DNA of 7,456 nucleotides from NCBI GenBank assembly GCA_017416885.1, contig JAFQAM010000343.1, positions 1 to 7,456 of the forward strand. Reading direction: 5' to 3'. The notes below the pieces were generated by a model. It was not told where the DNA came from, did not search any database, and saw only the letters and a program-made list of their open reading frames with translations. This document shows positions 1-5,688 of the stretch, one piece after another; position 1 is the stretch's first letter; each line of letters begins with the position of its first letter. The position numbers and the translations under genes were made by a program. The stretch comes from Clostridia bacterium (GTDB lineage Bacteria > Bacillota > Clostridia > Oscillospirales > CAG-272).

Positions 1-138
1 AAGCTCGTTGGCAAGAGTAACTAAGGTTTCATTCATTGTTCGTATTTCGCTTTGTACAGCCTTGAGATCTAATACATCACGTTCCAATGTTTTCAACCGT
101 TGCTCGTGCCTTTCTAAAATAATCTGTGCATCTTCCAT
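1..138 (-). CDS. XhlA-like coiled-coil phage protein, N-terminal part
   Basis: A reading frame begins with ATG at 138-136 and stays open for 46 codons to the window edge, so the C-terminus is missing. A good ribosome binding site (AAGGGAG, 146-152) sits 7 bases upstream. The peptide starts MEDAQIILERHEQRLKTLER and shows a heptad pattern of Leu/Ile/Val with charged residues between, so an amphipathic coiled coil is likely. The pattern resembles the N-terminus of XhlA/haemolysin-type phage proteins, which have a coiled coil followed by one C-terminal membrane helix and lie next to holin and endolysin genes. The membrane helix would be outside the window, so the family call rests on the N-terminal pattern only. 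A terminator (237-265) separates it from the upstream minus-strand genes, so it probably starts its own transcription unit. Alternative: another short coiled-coil phage or mobile-element protein. Confidence 0.6.
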   Translation of the reverse strand, partial: MEDAQIILERHEQRLKTLERDVLDLKAVQSEIRTMNETLVTLANEL

Positions 139-158
139 TAGAATTCTCCCTTCTTTTA

Positions 159-186
159 ATTATAGCTTGGCTAACTATATTGTAAT
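159..186 (-). promoter_or_regulatory. Possible sigma-A promoter of the XhlA-like gene
   Basis: On the minus strand a perfect -10 box TATAAT (159-164) follows a 4-of-6 match to the -35 box, ATTACA (181-186), with a 16-base spacer. It lies about 20 bases upstream of the ATG at 138 and downstream of the 237-265 terminator, where a promoter for this gene would be expected. The spacer carries a short dyad (TATAG at 161-165 with CTATA at 175-179). The -35 box is weak, so regulated or weak expression is possible. Confidence 0.4.
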
Positions 187-236
187 ATTTAATGTGGACA
201 TCTATTGTCCAGATTTGAAAATTTTTTAATACAAAA

Positions 237-265
237 ACGCACACTTCACAATTTGAAGTGTGCGT
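237..265 (-). terminator. Intrinsic terminator of the RAYT/RHS/membrane-protein unit
   Basis: A perfect 12-bp inverted repeat (ACGCACACTTCA at 237-248 and its complement at 254-265) encloses a 5-base loop. On the minus strand it is followed by TTTTTGT and an AT-rich stretch, the layout of a rho-independent terminator. It lies about 67 bases past the stop codon of the membrane-protein gene (333-803). The opposite strand has only a poor T run, so minus-strand function is favoured. Confidence 0.85.
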
Positions 266-304
266 AAAACCGTTTAGATTTTGTTAATTTTGTTCATCCC
301 AAGC

Positions 305-329
305 CGGGCATAGAACCATCCCCTGTCCG
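305..329 (-). repeat. RAYT-type hairpin, left copy (inverted relative to 2358-2384)
   Basis: A 6-bp stem (CGGGCA at 305-310 with TGTCCG at 324-329, one G-T wobble) closes a 13-base loop at 311-323. Read on the minus strand the loop is GGGGATGGTTCTA, which matches the loop of the hairpin at the RAYT 3' end at 12 of 13 positions, while the stem sequence differs. Beyond one mismatch the stem can add two more pairs (302-303 with 331-332). It begins within a few bases of the membrane gene's stop codon (333-335). RAYT transposases are known to act on REP-like hairpins. Assigning this element to that class is inference from shape, the shared loop and proximity. Confidence 0.7.
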
Positions 330-332
330 CCT

Positions 333-803
333 CTAATTTGCTTCGATAATTTCTGCAATTTTTGTGTTTGGCAAATAAATAAATTTATATATTTCATCAA
401 TTTTTAGTCTATCTTCAGATCTAATGATATTAAGTGATATTTTTTCATCTGAGTTATCAATGGCTATCACTGGCCACGATTTAGCAACGGTTAAATCGCT
501 ATCGGAAATTGTAATTGAATAATCTACTACTATACCCTCTACTTGTATAGGTGAGTTGCCTTTTAAATATTTATAATCGGCGTAGTATTTCATAAAAAAA
601 TTTCCGAATAGTAAGCTGAAAAGAACTAATAGTGCGCAGGTAATAGGTGTTATTGTCTTCAATAATATTGACAACTTTTTTATTTTAATAAAATAAAATA
701 TAGTCAAAGTGATAAATATTACCATCAATAATAGTGTAATTACTAACACCATCCAAAATTCTTGATAAAATCTGTCAAGTAAATTTTTTTCTGCATCTAT
801 CAT
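333..803 (-). CDS. Small two-helix membrane protein, candidate immunity protein for the RHS tip
   Basis: I do not recognise a named family. The 156-residue product has two clear hydrophobic helices, about residues 17-38 and 48-70, joined by a short Lys-rich loop (K40, K42, K43, K49). An 85-residue polar C-terminal domain of probable beta structure follows, ending in a YLPNTKIAEII-type segment faintly like DUF3592-style domains. Under the positive-inside rule the loop is cytoplasmic, so both termini, including the C-terminal domain, would lie outside the membrane. The start is secure: a perfect AAGGAGG (810-816) lies 6 bases before ATG (803-801) and overlaps the stop codon of the RHS frame. 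Placement immediately after an RHS variable tip is the standard position of immunity genes in polymorphic toxin systems. A membrane location fits the glycine-zipper tip upstream. The immunity role is inferred from context only; it could also be an unrelated cargo membrane protein. Confidence 0.8.
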   Translation of the reverse strand: MIDAEKNLLDRFYQEFWMVLVITLLLMVIFITLTIFYFIKIKKLSILLKTITPITCALLVLFSLLFGNFFMKYYADYKYLKGNSPIQVEGIVVDYSITISDSDLTVAKSWPVIAIDNSDEKISLNIIRSEDRLKIDEIYKFIYLPNTKIAEIIEAN

Positions 804-809
804 TACATT

Positions 810-816
810 CCTCCTT
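810..816 (-). promoter_or_regulatory. Ribosome binding site of the membrane-protein gene, overlapping the RHS stop
   Basis: The minus strand reads AAGGAGG, a full match to the anti-Shine-Dalgarno core, 6 bases before ATG at 803. The RHS stop codon TAA occupies 815-817 and shares bases with it. Ribosomes ending translation of the RHS tip would arrive exactly on this site, which suggests coupled expression of the two proteins. The strong site also lets the downstream gene be translated alone. Confidence 0.8.
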
Positions 817-2374
817 AAGAATTTTGTAAAAAGTTTAATATCACAGAATTATATTTATAATATAGTCCATTAATCATACCTCTAAAAAGTGGTTTCAAAT
901 CATTAGGCAAAGGACTGGTAATCCATCTAATGGCGACATTTGTTAAATATTTTTCTTGTGACCATGGTGTACCTTTAAATAACATGTCGTCAACTAATAT
1001 GCTATAAGCGGGTCTTAACAACACATCCGCTTTAAATTTCCAGGCACTGTTTAATCCTAATGCACTTACAATTCCCCCAAAAACAAACACGCTCATATAA
1101 CTCTCTATACTACTAAATTTTTTACCGGCAATAGTATATGCAGTTAATTCAGCTGAGAATTTTCCATAAAATGATTTTAATCCACCGGTCAAAAAGGAAA
1201 CGCCTAATTTACGAGCAATTCCTCCCGAAATTCCAGCTAATGTAAAGCCTACAGCAGCACCTATCACACCACCCAGCATTGCTCCTGTTAATATACCTCT
1301 CCACAAATCTATTTCTTGTTGATTTGCTGATGAGGCGCCTATTCCTGCACCTAAAGCTATTCCGATTCCTAAACAAAATATGAATGTAGAAATCGCCAGG
1401 TGTCCTGAAGTGTCGCACTTGTTAACGGGATCGTTCAAGCAATAAGCATAAAGATTAGCACCGCCGATGGTTTCGGGGTCAAGATATGAAATATCATCCA
1501 TTGAGATAAATCTGCCTGTTTGTGGGTCGTAATATCTTGATTTTAAGTAATATAAGCCTGTTTCGGTGTCATAGTAATAGCTACGGTATCTAAACGGGTT
1601 GATGCTGCCTAAACCAAACTCGGTATAGTCTGTTATGGTATGATTTCCCCAAGCATCGTATGTATATTTTACCATAGTATTACCGCTTGTGTCAAGTATC
1701 TCGATAATGTTACCGAGCAGATCTTTTTTGTACAAGCACATCATACTATTGTATGAGAAACCGACAATTGATGAATTGTTATCGTAAAAATATACAATAT
1801 TATCTACTCCGTTGTCTTGCTCATATAGCTTTCCTTCAATATCGTAAACATATTGAATATAATTTTTTGAAATTCTTTTGCCCTCAGCATCGTAATCAAA
1901 GGTGTTTGCTCCATAGGAAGTTAATTGCTTGCCAAAACGCCATGTAAGCTCGTTGTTTCTGTATATAGTAGGGCTTCCAACAGCATTATATTCAATTTTT
2001 TCATTACTGAATGATATTAATTTGTTATTTGAATATGTATATTCGGTGTTTATAGAATTTAACTCTTCTAAATATTCATCACACTTTAAAGTAAACGGGT
2101 ATTCCTTTTTAGAAAGAATGTTGCCCTTGTTATCATACAAGAATACATAAGTTTTACCTAAAGCTTTGTTGTTTTCTCTTGCAAGTCTATTTGTAGCATC
2201 ATATTTATATTCTGTTACAAGATCTCCATTTTCATATACCTTGGTGATATTGCCCATATTATCATATTTGTACTTGATATTTGCCTTGATGACAAAATCT
2301 TCGCCTATCCTTTTACCATAACTTATAGATAGCGGTAATACGGTAGCGTGATCACCTTGAGCCAGGGGACGGTT
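815..2374 (-). CDS. 5'-truncated RHS/YD-repeat protein: RHS core plus variable C-terminal tip
   Basis: RHS proteins are long YD-repeat shells that carry a variable C-terminal toxin; here only the tail is present. The frame is open from 2374, where a TAG in the RAYT hairpin loop (2375-2377) closes it. The first ATG (2257) lies inside a YD repeat (YKYDNMGNI) with no ribosome binding site, so it is not a genuine start. Numbered from that ATG, YD-type repeats (YKYD, FLYDNKGN, FDYDAEGK, YTYDAWGN) fill about residues 1-210. The conserved RHS-associated core spans about 216-286 (YYYDTETGLYYLKSRYYDP, GRFISMDD, NLYAYCLNDPVN, ending DTSGH). Residues 287-480 are the variable tip: hydrophobic 287-307, a glycine zipper at 321-345, then a mixed domain of about 130 residues that I cannot assign to a toxin family. 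Family members are usually well over 1000 residues. The likely reading is an orphan tip fragment, either silent or translated by readthrough from the RAYT promoter; it could also be a plain pseudogene. The membrane-protein gene follows after 11 bases. Confidence 0.8.
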   Translation of the reverse strand, partial: NRPLAQGDHATVLPLSISYGKRIGEDFVIKANIKYKYDNMGNITKVYENGDLVTEYKYDATNRLARENNKALGKTYVFLYDNKGNILSKKEYPFTLKCDEYLEELNSINTEYTYSNNKLISFSNEKIEYNAVGSPTIYRNNELTWRFGKQLTSYGANTFDYDAEGKRISKNYIQYVYDIEGKLYEQDNGVDNIVYFYDNNSSIVGFSYNSMMCLYKKDLLGNIIEILDTSGNTMVKYTYDAWGNHTITDYTEFGLGSINPFRYRSYYYDTETGLYYLKSRYYDPQTGRFISMDDISYLDPETIGGANLYAYCLNDPVNKCDTSGHLAISTFIFCLGIGIALGAGIGASSANQQEIDLWRGILTGAMLGGVIGAAVGFTLAGISGGIARKLGVSFLTGGLKSFYGKFSAELTAYTIAGKKFSSIESYMSVFVFGGIVSALGLNSAWKFKADVLLRPAYSILVDDMLFKGTPWSQEKYLTNVAIRWITSPLPNDLKPLFRGMINGLYYKYNSVILNFLQNS

Positions 2375-2384
2375 CTATGGCTCA
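2358..2384 (+). repeat. RAYT 3'-end hairpin, right copy
   Basis: A perfect 7-bp stem (TGAGCCA at 2358-2364 with TGGCTCA at 2378-2384) closes a 13-base loop GGGGACGGTTCTA (2365-2377). The RAYT stop codon (TGA, 2384-2382) is part of the stem, and the TAG that closes the RHS frame is in the loop. No T run follows on the minus strand, so it is unlikely to be a terminator. A GGGGACGGTTCT-type sequence next to Y1 transposase genes is, as I recall, common in Firmicutes. An inverted relative with the same loop lies at 305-329. Confidence 0.8.
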
Positions 2385-3140
2385 GCTTTGATTTGAATAA
2401 TTTTCAATAGCTCGTCTGCTGATTCCCGTCAACCTACTAATTTGTCTGATTGAAGCGCCGTTTTTATGAAGAATAATAATACATTTTTCTTGCTTATTTT
2501 TATCTAACGCTTGAAATTCAGTAACATTATTACAGCGAGCGTGCTTATACATAAGTTTTTGCACAATCTCATCGGTAATGCGATATTTTAAATCGTTTGA
2601 TATATCCAAGCATTTATCATCAGTATCAATTTGATTAAATTCAATAAACCGTTCTTTTGACATATATTCAAAAATCAACTCGGTATCAATGAAATCACTT
2701 TCGTTAGCATACTGAAGATAACTGCTAAATTTATAATTATTTAAATTATCACAAATTCCTGCTTTAAGCGGATTTTGATGAATGTATCTTACTACCGTCA
2801 AAAGATATTCATCACTTTCAACAACCTCGCTTTTAAATCTGTCTTGAAATAAATGTCCAATTCGCATATATTTTGTGTTGTACCAATAAACAAATTTAGT
2901 GCCGATTTTTTTAATTATATCGCCGATGTCATTATCGCATTCATCTATTAGTAAATGTATGTGATTTCCCATTAAGCAGTATGCAATTACCTTGAAAGCA
3001 AAATTTTCCTTGTATTCCTTAAGTATGCTGATAAATTTCAAGTTATCCTCGTCATCCTCAAAAATCTGTTGTTGATTGATTCCGCGAAGCATAATATGAT
3101 ATATTCCTGTTTTGCTTTTCAAACGAGCGCATCTTGGCAT
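2382..3140 (-). CDS. REP-associated tyrosine transposase (RAYT), Y1/HUH family
   Basis: This 252-residue protein belongs to the IS200-like TnpA/RAYT group, single-strand endonucleases that nick DNA next to small hairpins through a 5'-phosphotyrosine link. Visible signatures are the N-terminal MPRCARLKSKTGIYHIMLRG, the HUH metal-binding motif in MGNHIHLLI (H60 and H62), and the likely catalytic Tyr119 in RYIHQNPLKAG. A C-terminal helix-turn-helix-like segment (about 218-248, IRQISRLTGISRRAI) is typical of the Firmicute subgroup. Length and motifs indicate an intact enzyme. ATG at 3140 is chosen because AAAGGA lies about 10 bases upstream and the family N-terminus starts there. An ATG 63 bases further upstream (3203) falls within the promoter's -35 region and cannot be used by that transcript. 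The stop codon lies within the 2358-2384 hairpin. No terminator separates it from the RHS fragment, so both may share a transcript. Confidence 0.92.
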   Translation of the reverse strand: MPRCARLKSKTGIYHIMLRGINQQQIFEDDEDNLKFISILKEYKENFAFKVIAYCLMGNHIHLLIDECDNDIGDIIKKIGTKFVYWYNTKYMRIGHLFQDRFKSEVVESDEYLLTVVRYIHQNPLKAGICDNLNNYKFSSYLQYANESDFIDTELIFEYMSKERFIEFNQIDTDDKCLDISNDLKYRITDEIVQKLMYKHARCNNVTEFQALDKNKQEKCIIILHKNGASIRQISRLTGISRRAIENYSNQS

Positions 3141-3171
3141 AGTTAAATTTTCCTTTCGGTTTATCAATTTA

Positions 3172-3200
3172 ATTATACATTCATTTTCTAAATTTGTCAA
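3172..3200 (-). promoter_or_regulatory. Consensus sigma-A promoter of the RAYT gene
   Basis: The minus strand carries a perfect -35 box TTGACA (3195-3200) and a perfect -10 box TATAAT (3172-3177) with a 17-base spacer. Transcription would begin near 3165, giving a leader of about 25 bases with the ribosome binding site before ATG at 3140. It starts 12 bases past the guaB terminator. With no terminator until 237-265, it could also transcribe the RHS fragment and membrane-protein gene. Confidence 0.85.
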
Positions 3201-3212
3201 CATTTAATACTA

Positions 3213-3236
3213 AAGGCACGCCAATCGGCGTGCCTT
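3213..3236 (-). terminator. Terminator of guaB
   Basis: A perfect 10-bp GC-rich stem (AAGGCACGCC at 3213-3222 with GGCGTGCCTT at 3227-3236) has a 4-base loop and lies 6 bases after the guaB stop codon. On the minus strand the T run is short and interrupted (TTTAGTATT), so termination may be incomplete. Position and stem strength still make a terminator the best call. Confidence 0.8.
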
Positions 3237-3242
3237 AAATAA

Positions 3243-4724
3243 TTAGTTTTGTTGGATGCTATAGTTAGGAGCTTCCTTTGTAATGCTGATATCGTGAGGA
3301 TGTGATTCACGAAGACCTGCACCGGAAATTCTAACAAATTGACCTCTTTCCTTAAGCTCAGGAATTGTAGGAGTACCGCAGTAGCCCATACCTGAACGAA
3401 GACCGCCCATTAACTGATATACAGTGTCCTGTAATGGTCCCTTATAAGGAACACGACCTTCAACACCTTCAGGAACAAGCTTTTTGTTGCCCTCTTGGAA
3501 ATAACGGTCCTTTGAGCCCTTTTCCATAGAAGCAAGTGAGCCCATTCCACGGTAAACCTTAAAGCGTCTGCCTTGGAAAATTTCTTCTTCTCCCGGGCTC
3601 TCCTCACAGCCTGCAAGTAGAGAACCAACCATGATTACATCACCGCCGGCAGCAATAGCCTTTACTAAGTCACCGCTGTATTTAATACCGCCGTCTGCAA
3701 TTACAGGAATACCGTATTCCTTAGCAACCTCATATACATCAAAAATAGCTGTGATTTGTGGTACACCGATACCTGCAACGATACGAGTTGTACAGATAGA
3801 GCCGGGACCGATACCAACCTTAACTGCGTCTGCGCCTGCTTCAATTAAGTCACGGGCAGCCTCGCCTGTTGCAATATTACCTGCAACGATTTGAGCATTA
3901 GGATATGCTTCCTTAACCTTCTTTAAGCAAGTAACAATGTTCTTTGAGTGACCGTGAGCAGAGTCAAGCACTAAGAAGTCAGCGCCAACTGCAAGTAATG
4001 CACCGGCTCTTTCAACAACATTATCAGTTACACCGATAGCAGCGCCGCAGAGAAGTCTGCCGAATTCATCACGGGCAGTATTTGGATATTTTGCAGCCTT
4101 TTCTATATCCTTAGTTGTGATAAGTCCCTTAAGAATAAAGTTATCATCAACAATAGGAAGCTTTTCAATCTTGTACTTGCTTAGTAATACCTTAGCATTT
4201 TCAAGAGAAGACTCTCTTTCATTAATAGTTATAAGATCCTTTTCGCCTGTCATATAGTCCTTAATAGGAACATTGAAATCAGATAAGAAACGGATATCTC
4301 TATTAGTAATGATACCAACAAGCTTTTTGCCCTCAGTACATACAGGAACACCTGAAATTCTGTACTTAGCCATAAGCATATCAGCCTCAAGAACTGTATT
4401 GTCAGGACCAAGGAAGAATGGATCACGGATAACGCCGTTTTCACTTCTCTTAACTCTTTCAACCTCTTCAGCCTGTCTTTGGATAGTCATATTCTTATGT
4501 ATAACGCCAACACCGCCCTCACGAGCAATAGCAATAGCAAGCTCGGATTCTGTAACAGTATCCATAGCCGCGCTCATAAGAGGAATGTTAAGCTTAATCT
4601 TTTTTGTTAGGTGTGTTTCAAGATTAATCATCTTTGGAACAACATCACTTTTTGCAGGAATGAGAAGAACATCATCAAATGTGATACCTTCCTTACCAAA
4701 TTTGTAATCGAATAAATCTGCCAT
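3243..4724 (-). CDS. guaB: Inosine-5'-monophosphate dehydrogenase
   Basis: IMPDH oxidises IMP to XMP with NAD+, the first committed and rate-limiting step of GMP synthesis, in the cytoplasm as a tetramer. The 493-residue product has the usual bacterial length. Seen in order: the N-terminal TFDDVLLIPAKSDV segment; a CBS-domain pair at about residues 95-212 (Bateman module, often nucleotide-binding and regulatory); the second half of the TIM barrel with LDSAHGHS (253-260); the phosphate-binding and catalytic loop GIGPGSICTTRI with catalytic Cys311; DGG (344-346); YRGMGSLASM (391-400); and the mobile flap with Arg407-Tyr408. The start at 4724 is backed by AAAGGA about 8 bases upstream and by the conserved N-terminus. 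It has its own consensus promoter (4762-4790) and a hairpin after the stop, so it can form a monocistronic unit downstream of polA-ispE. No truncation or missing key residue is seen. Confidence 0.98.
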   Translation of the reverse strand: MADLFDYKFGKEGITFDDVLLIPAKSDVVPKMINLETHLTKKIKLNIPLMSAAMDTVTESELAIAIAREGGVGVIHKNMTIQRQAEEVERVKRSENGVIRDPFFLGPDNTVLEADMLMAKYRISGVPVCTEGKKLVGIITNRDIRFLSDFNVPIKDYMTGEKDLITINERESSLENAKVLLSKYKIEKLPIVDDNFILKGLITTKDIEKAAKYPNTARDEFGRLLCGAAIGVTDNVVERAGALLAVGADFLVLDSAHGHSKNIVTCLKKVKEAYPNAQIVAGNIATGEAARDLIEAGADAVKVGIGPGSICTTRIVAGIGVPQITAIFDVYEVAKEYGIPVIADGGIKYSGDLVKAIAAGGDVIMVGSLLAGCEESPGEEEIFQGRRFKVYRGMGSLASMEKGSKDRYFQEGNKKLVPEGVEGRVPYKGPLQDTVYQLMGGLRSGMGYCGTPTIPELKERGQFVRISGAGLRESHPHDISITKEAPNYSIQQN

Positions 4725-4761
4725 AAAAGTTTTCCTTTCAATTCAAAAGAATATTTTAATC

Positions 4762-4790
4762 ATTATAAATCTAAATTGCATTTTTGTCAA
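4762..4790 (-). promoter_or_regulatory. guaB: Consensus sigma-A promoter of guaB
   Basis: The minus strand shows TTGACA (4785-4790), a 17-base spacer and TATAAT (4762-4767), a perfect match to the vegetative consensus. Transcription would start near 4755, leaving a leader of about 30 bases, too short for a riboswitch. Strong constitutive expression is expected. Confidence 0.85.
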
Positions 4791-4815
4791 CGAGATTTTT
4801 TAAAAAATTTTAAAT

Positions 4816-5688
4816 TTAGACAGTTATACATAAAAAGGCTTTAATTCCGTTATTTTTTAGTGCATCAAATGCAGATTTTTGCGATTTTTCATCATCAAAG
4901 ATGCCAAATACAGATGGACCGCTGCCACTCATAAGCGCGCCAATTGCACCGTTATTTAACATAATATCCTTAATTTTCTGCACATTTTCAATTTTAGGAA
5001 TAATCACATTTTCAAATTTATTATATAAGCTTTTTGCAACAGCCTTTATATCCTCATTCCTTATACCGTCAACTACCGTTGTTATGTCAGCGCTGTCGCT
5101 ACAATCAGTACCGTATTTTTCGTCAAGCAATGAAAACGCATAAGGCGTTGAAACTGATGACTCATCTATTGCCGAAACAAGCAAAACATTCTTAAAGCTA
5201 TTTAGCGGTGTTATAATCTCGCCAATGCCCTCGCAAATGCAAGTGCCTCCCTTAATGCAAAATGCAACATCAGCCCCGATTTTTGAGCCTAATTTAATTA
5301 AATCCGCCTCACTTAACGGATATCCAAGCGCTTCATTTAGTAATAGCAGAGCACATGCACAGTCCGAGCTGCCACCTGCCATTCCCGCCGCCATTGGAAT
5401 ATTCTTTTCAAGTGTAAAAATGCATTTTTTGTTTTCAATTTTAGTTGATTCAAAAAACCTATCCCAAGCCTTATAAATTAAGTTGCTTTTATCACATTTT
5501 AAGCTTATATCCGAGGAAATAATGCTAATCTCATTATCTCCCTGTATATCCGTGATTTCAAGCGTGAGAGTATCGCAAAGCGAAACGCTTTGCATTACCG
5601 ATTTTACATTATGGTAGCCGTCCTCACGCTTGTTTAGTACATCAAGATATAAATTGATTTTTCCGTAAGCATTTTTAGTTAAAATCAT
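4816..5688 (-). CDS. ispE: 4-diphosphocytidyl-2-C-methyl-D-erythritol kinase
   Basis: IspE phosphorylates CDP-methylerythritol at the 2-hydroxyl with ATP, the fourth step of the MEP (non-mevalonate) isoprenoid pathway. The 290-residue product matches the family length. The N-terminus KNAYGKINLYLDV holds catalytic Lys10. REDGYHNV (21-28) is the substrate-side motif. The GHMP-kinase glycine loop PMAAGMAGGSSD (98-109) binds ATP phosphates. Catalytic Asp140 lies in KIGADVAFCIKGG, and the C-terminal GHMP motif GALMSGSGPSVFGIF is present. ATG at 5688 is chosen over one 15 bases upstream because the family begins here and it overlaps the polA stop as ATGA. No strong ribosome binding site is visible, so translation is probably coupled to polA. 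No GC-rich terminator follows; the 91 bases to guaB are very AT-rich and contain the guaB promoter. Confidence 0.96.
   Translation of the reverse strand: MILTKNAYGKINLYLDVLNKREDGYHNVKSVMQSVSLCDTLTLEITDIQGDNEISIISSDISLKCDKSNLIYKAWDRFFESTKIENKKCIFTLEKNIPMAAGMAGGSSDCACALLLLNEALGYPLSEADLIKLGSKIGADVAFCIKGGTCICEGIGEIITPLNSFKNVLLVSAIDESSVSTPYAFSLLDEKYGTDCSDSADITTVVDGIRNEDIKAVAKSLYNKFENVIIPKIENVQKIKDIMLNNGAIGALMSGSGPSVFGIFDDEKSQKSAFDALKNNGIKAFLCITV

Noticed and set aside
8..229. Plus-strand open frame at the left edge
   Set aside because: It runs antisense to the XhlA-like gene, which has a good ribosome binding site and a coherent coiled coil, and it extends through that gene's promoter region.
266..310. 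Decayed copy of the RAYT 3' end next to the left hairpin
   Set aside because: Outside the 17-base core (309-325) the match to the RAYT 3' end is patchy and needs gaps, so it cannot be told from chance by eye.
2255..2257. ATG as the genuine start of the RHS protein
   Set aside because: It lies within a YD repeat, has no ribosome binding site, and RHS-like codons continue upstream of it to the hairpin.
2358..2384. Hairpin as a rho-independent terminator of the RAYT gene
   Set aside because: No T run follows on the minus strand, the loop is long at 13 bases, and the same loop recurs at 305-329, which points to a RAYT-type element.
3631..4707. Two plus-strand open frames (3631-3894 and 4273-4707) inside guaB
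   Set aside because: They lie antisense to a well-conserved gene, have no ribosome binding site or recognisable motifs, and show the composition of a shadow frame.
4791..4815. Terminator after ispE
   Set aside because: Only AT-only self-complementary runs are present, without a GC-rich stem; the stretch is better read as upstream DNA of the guaB promoter.
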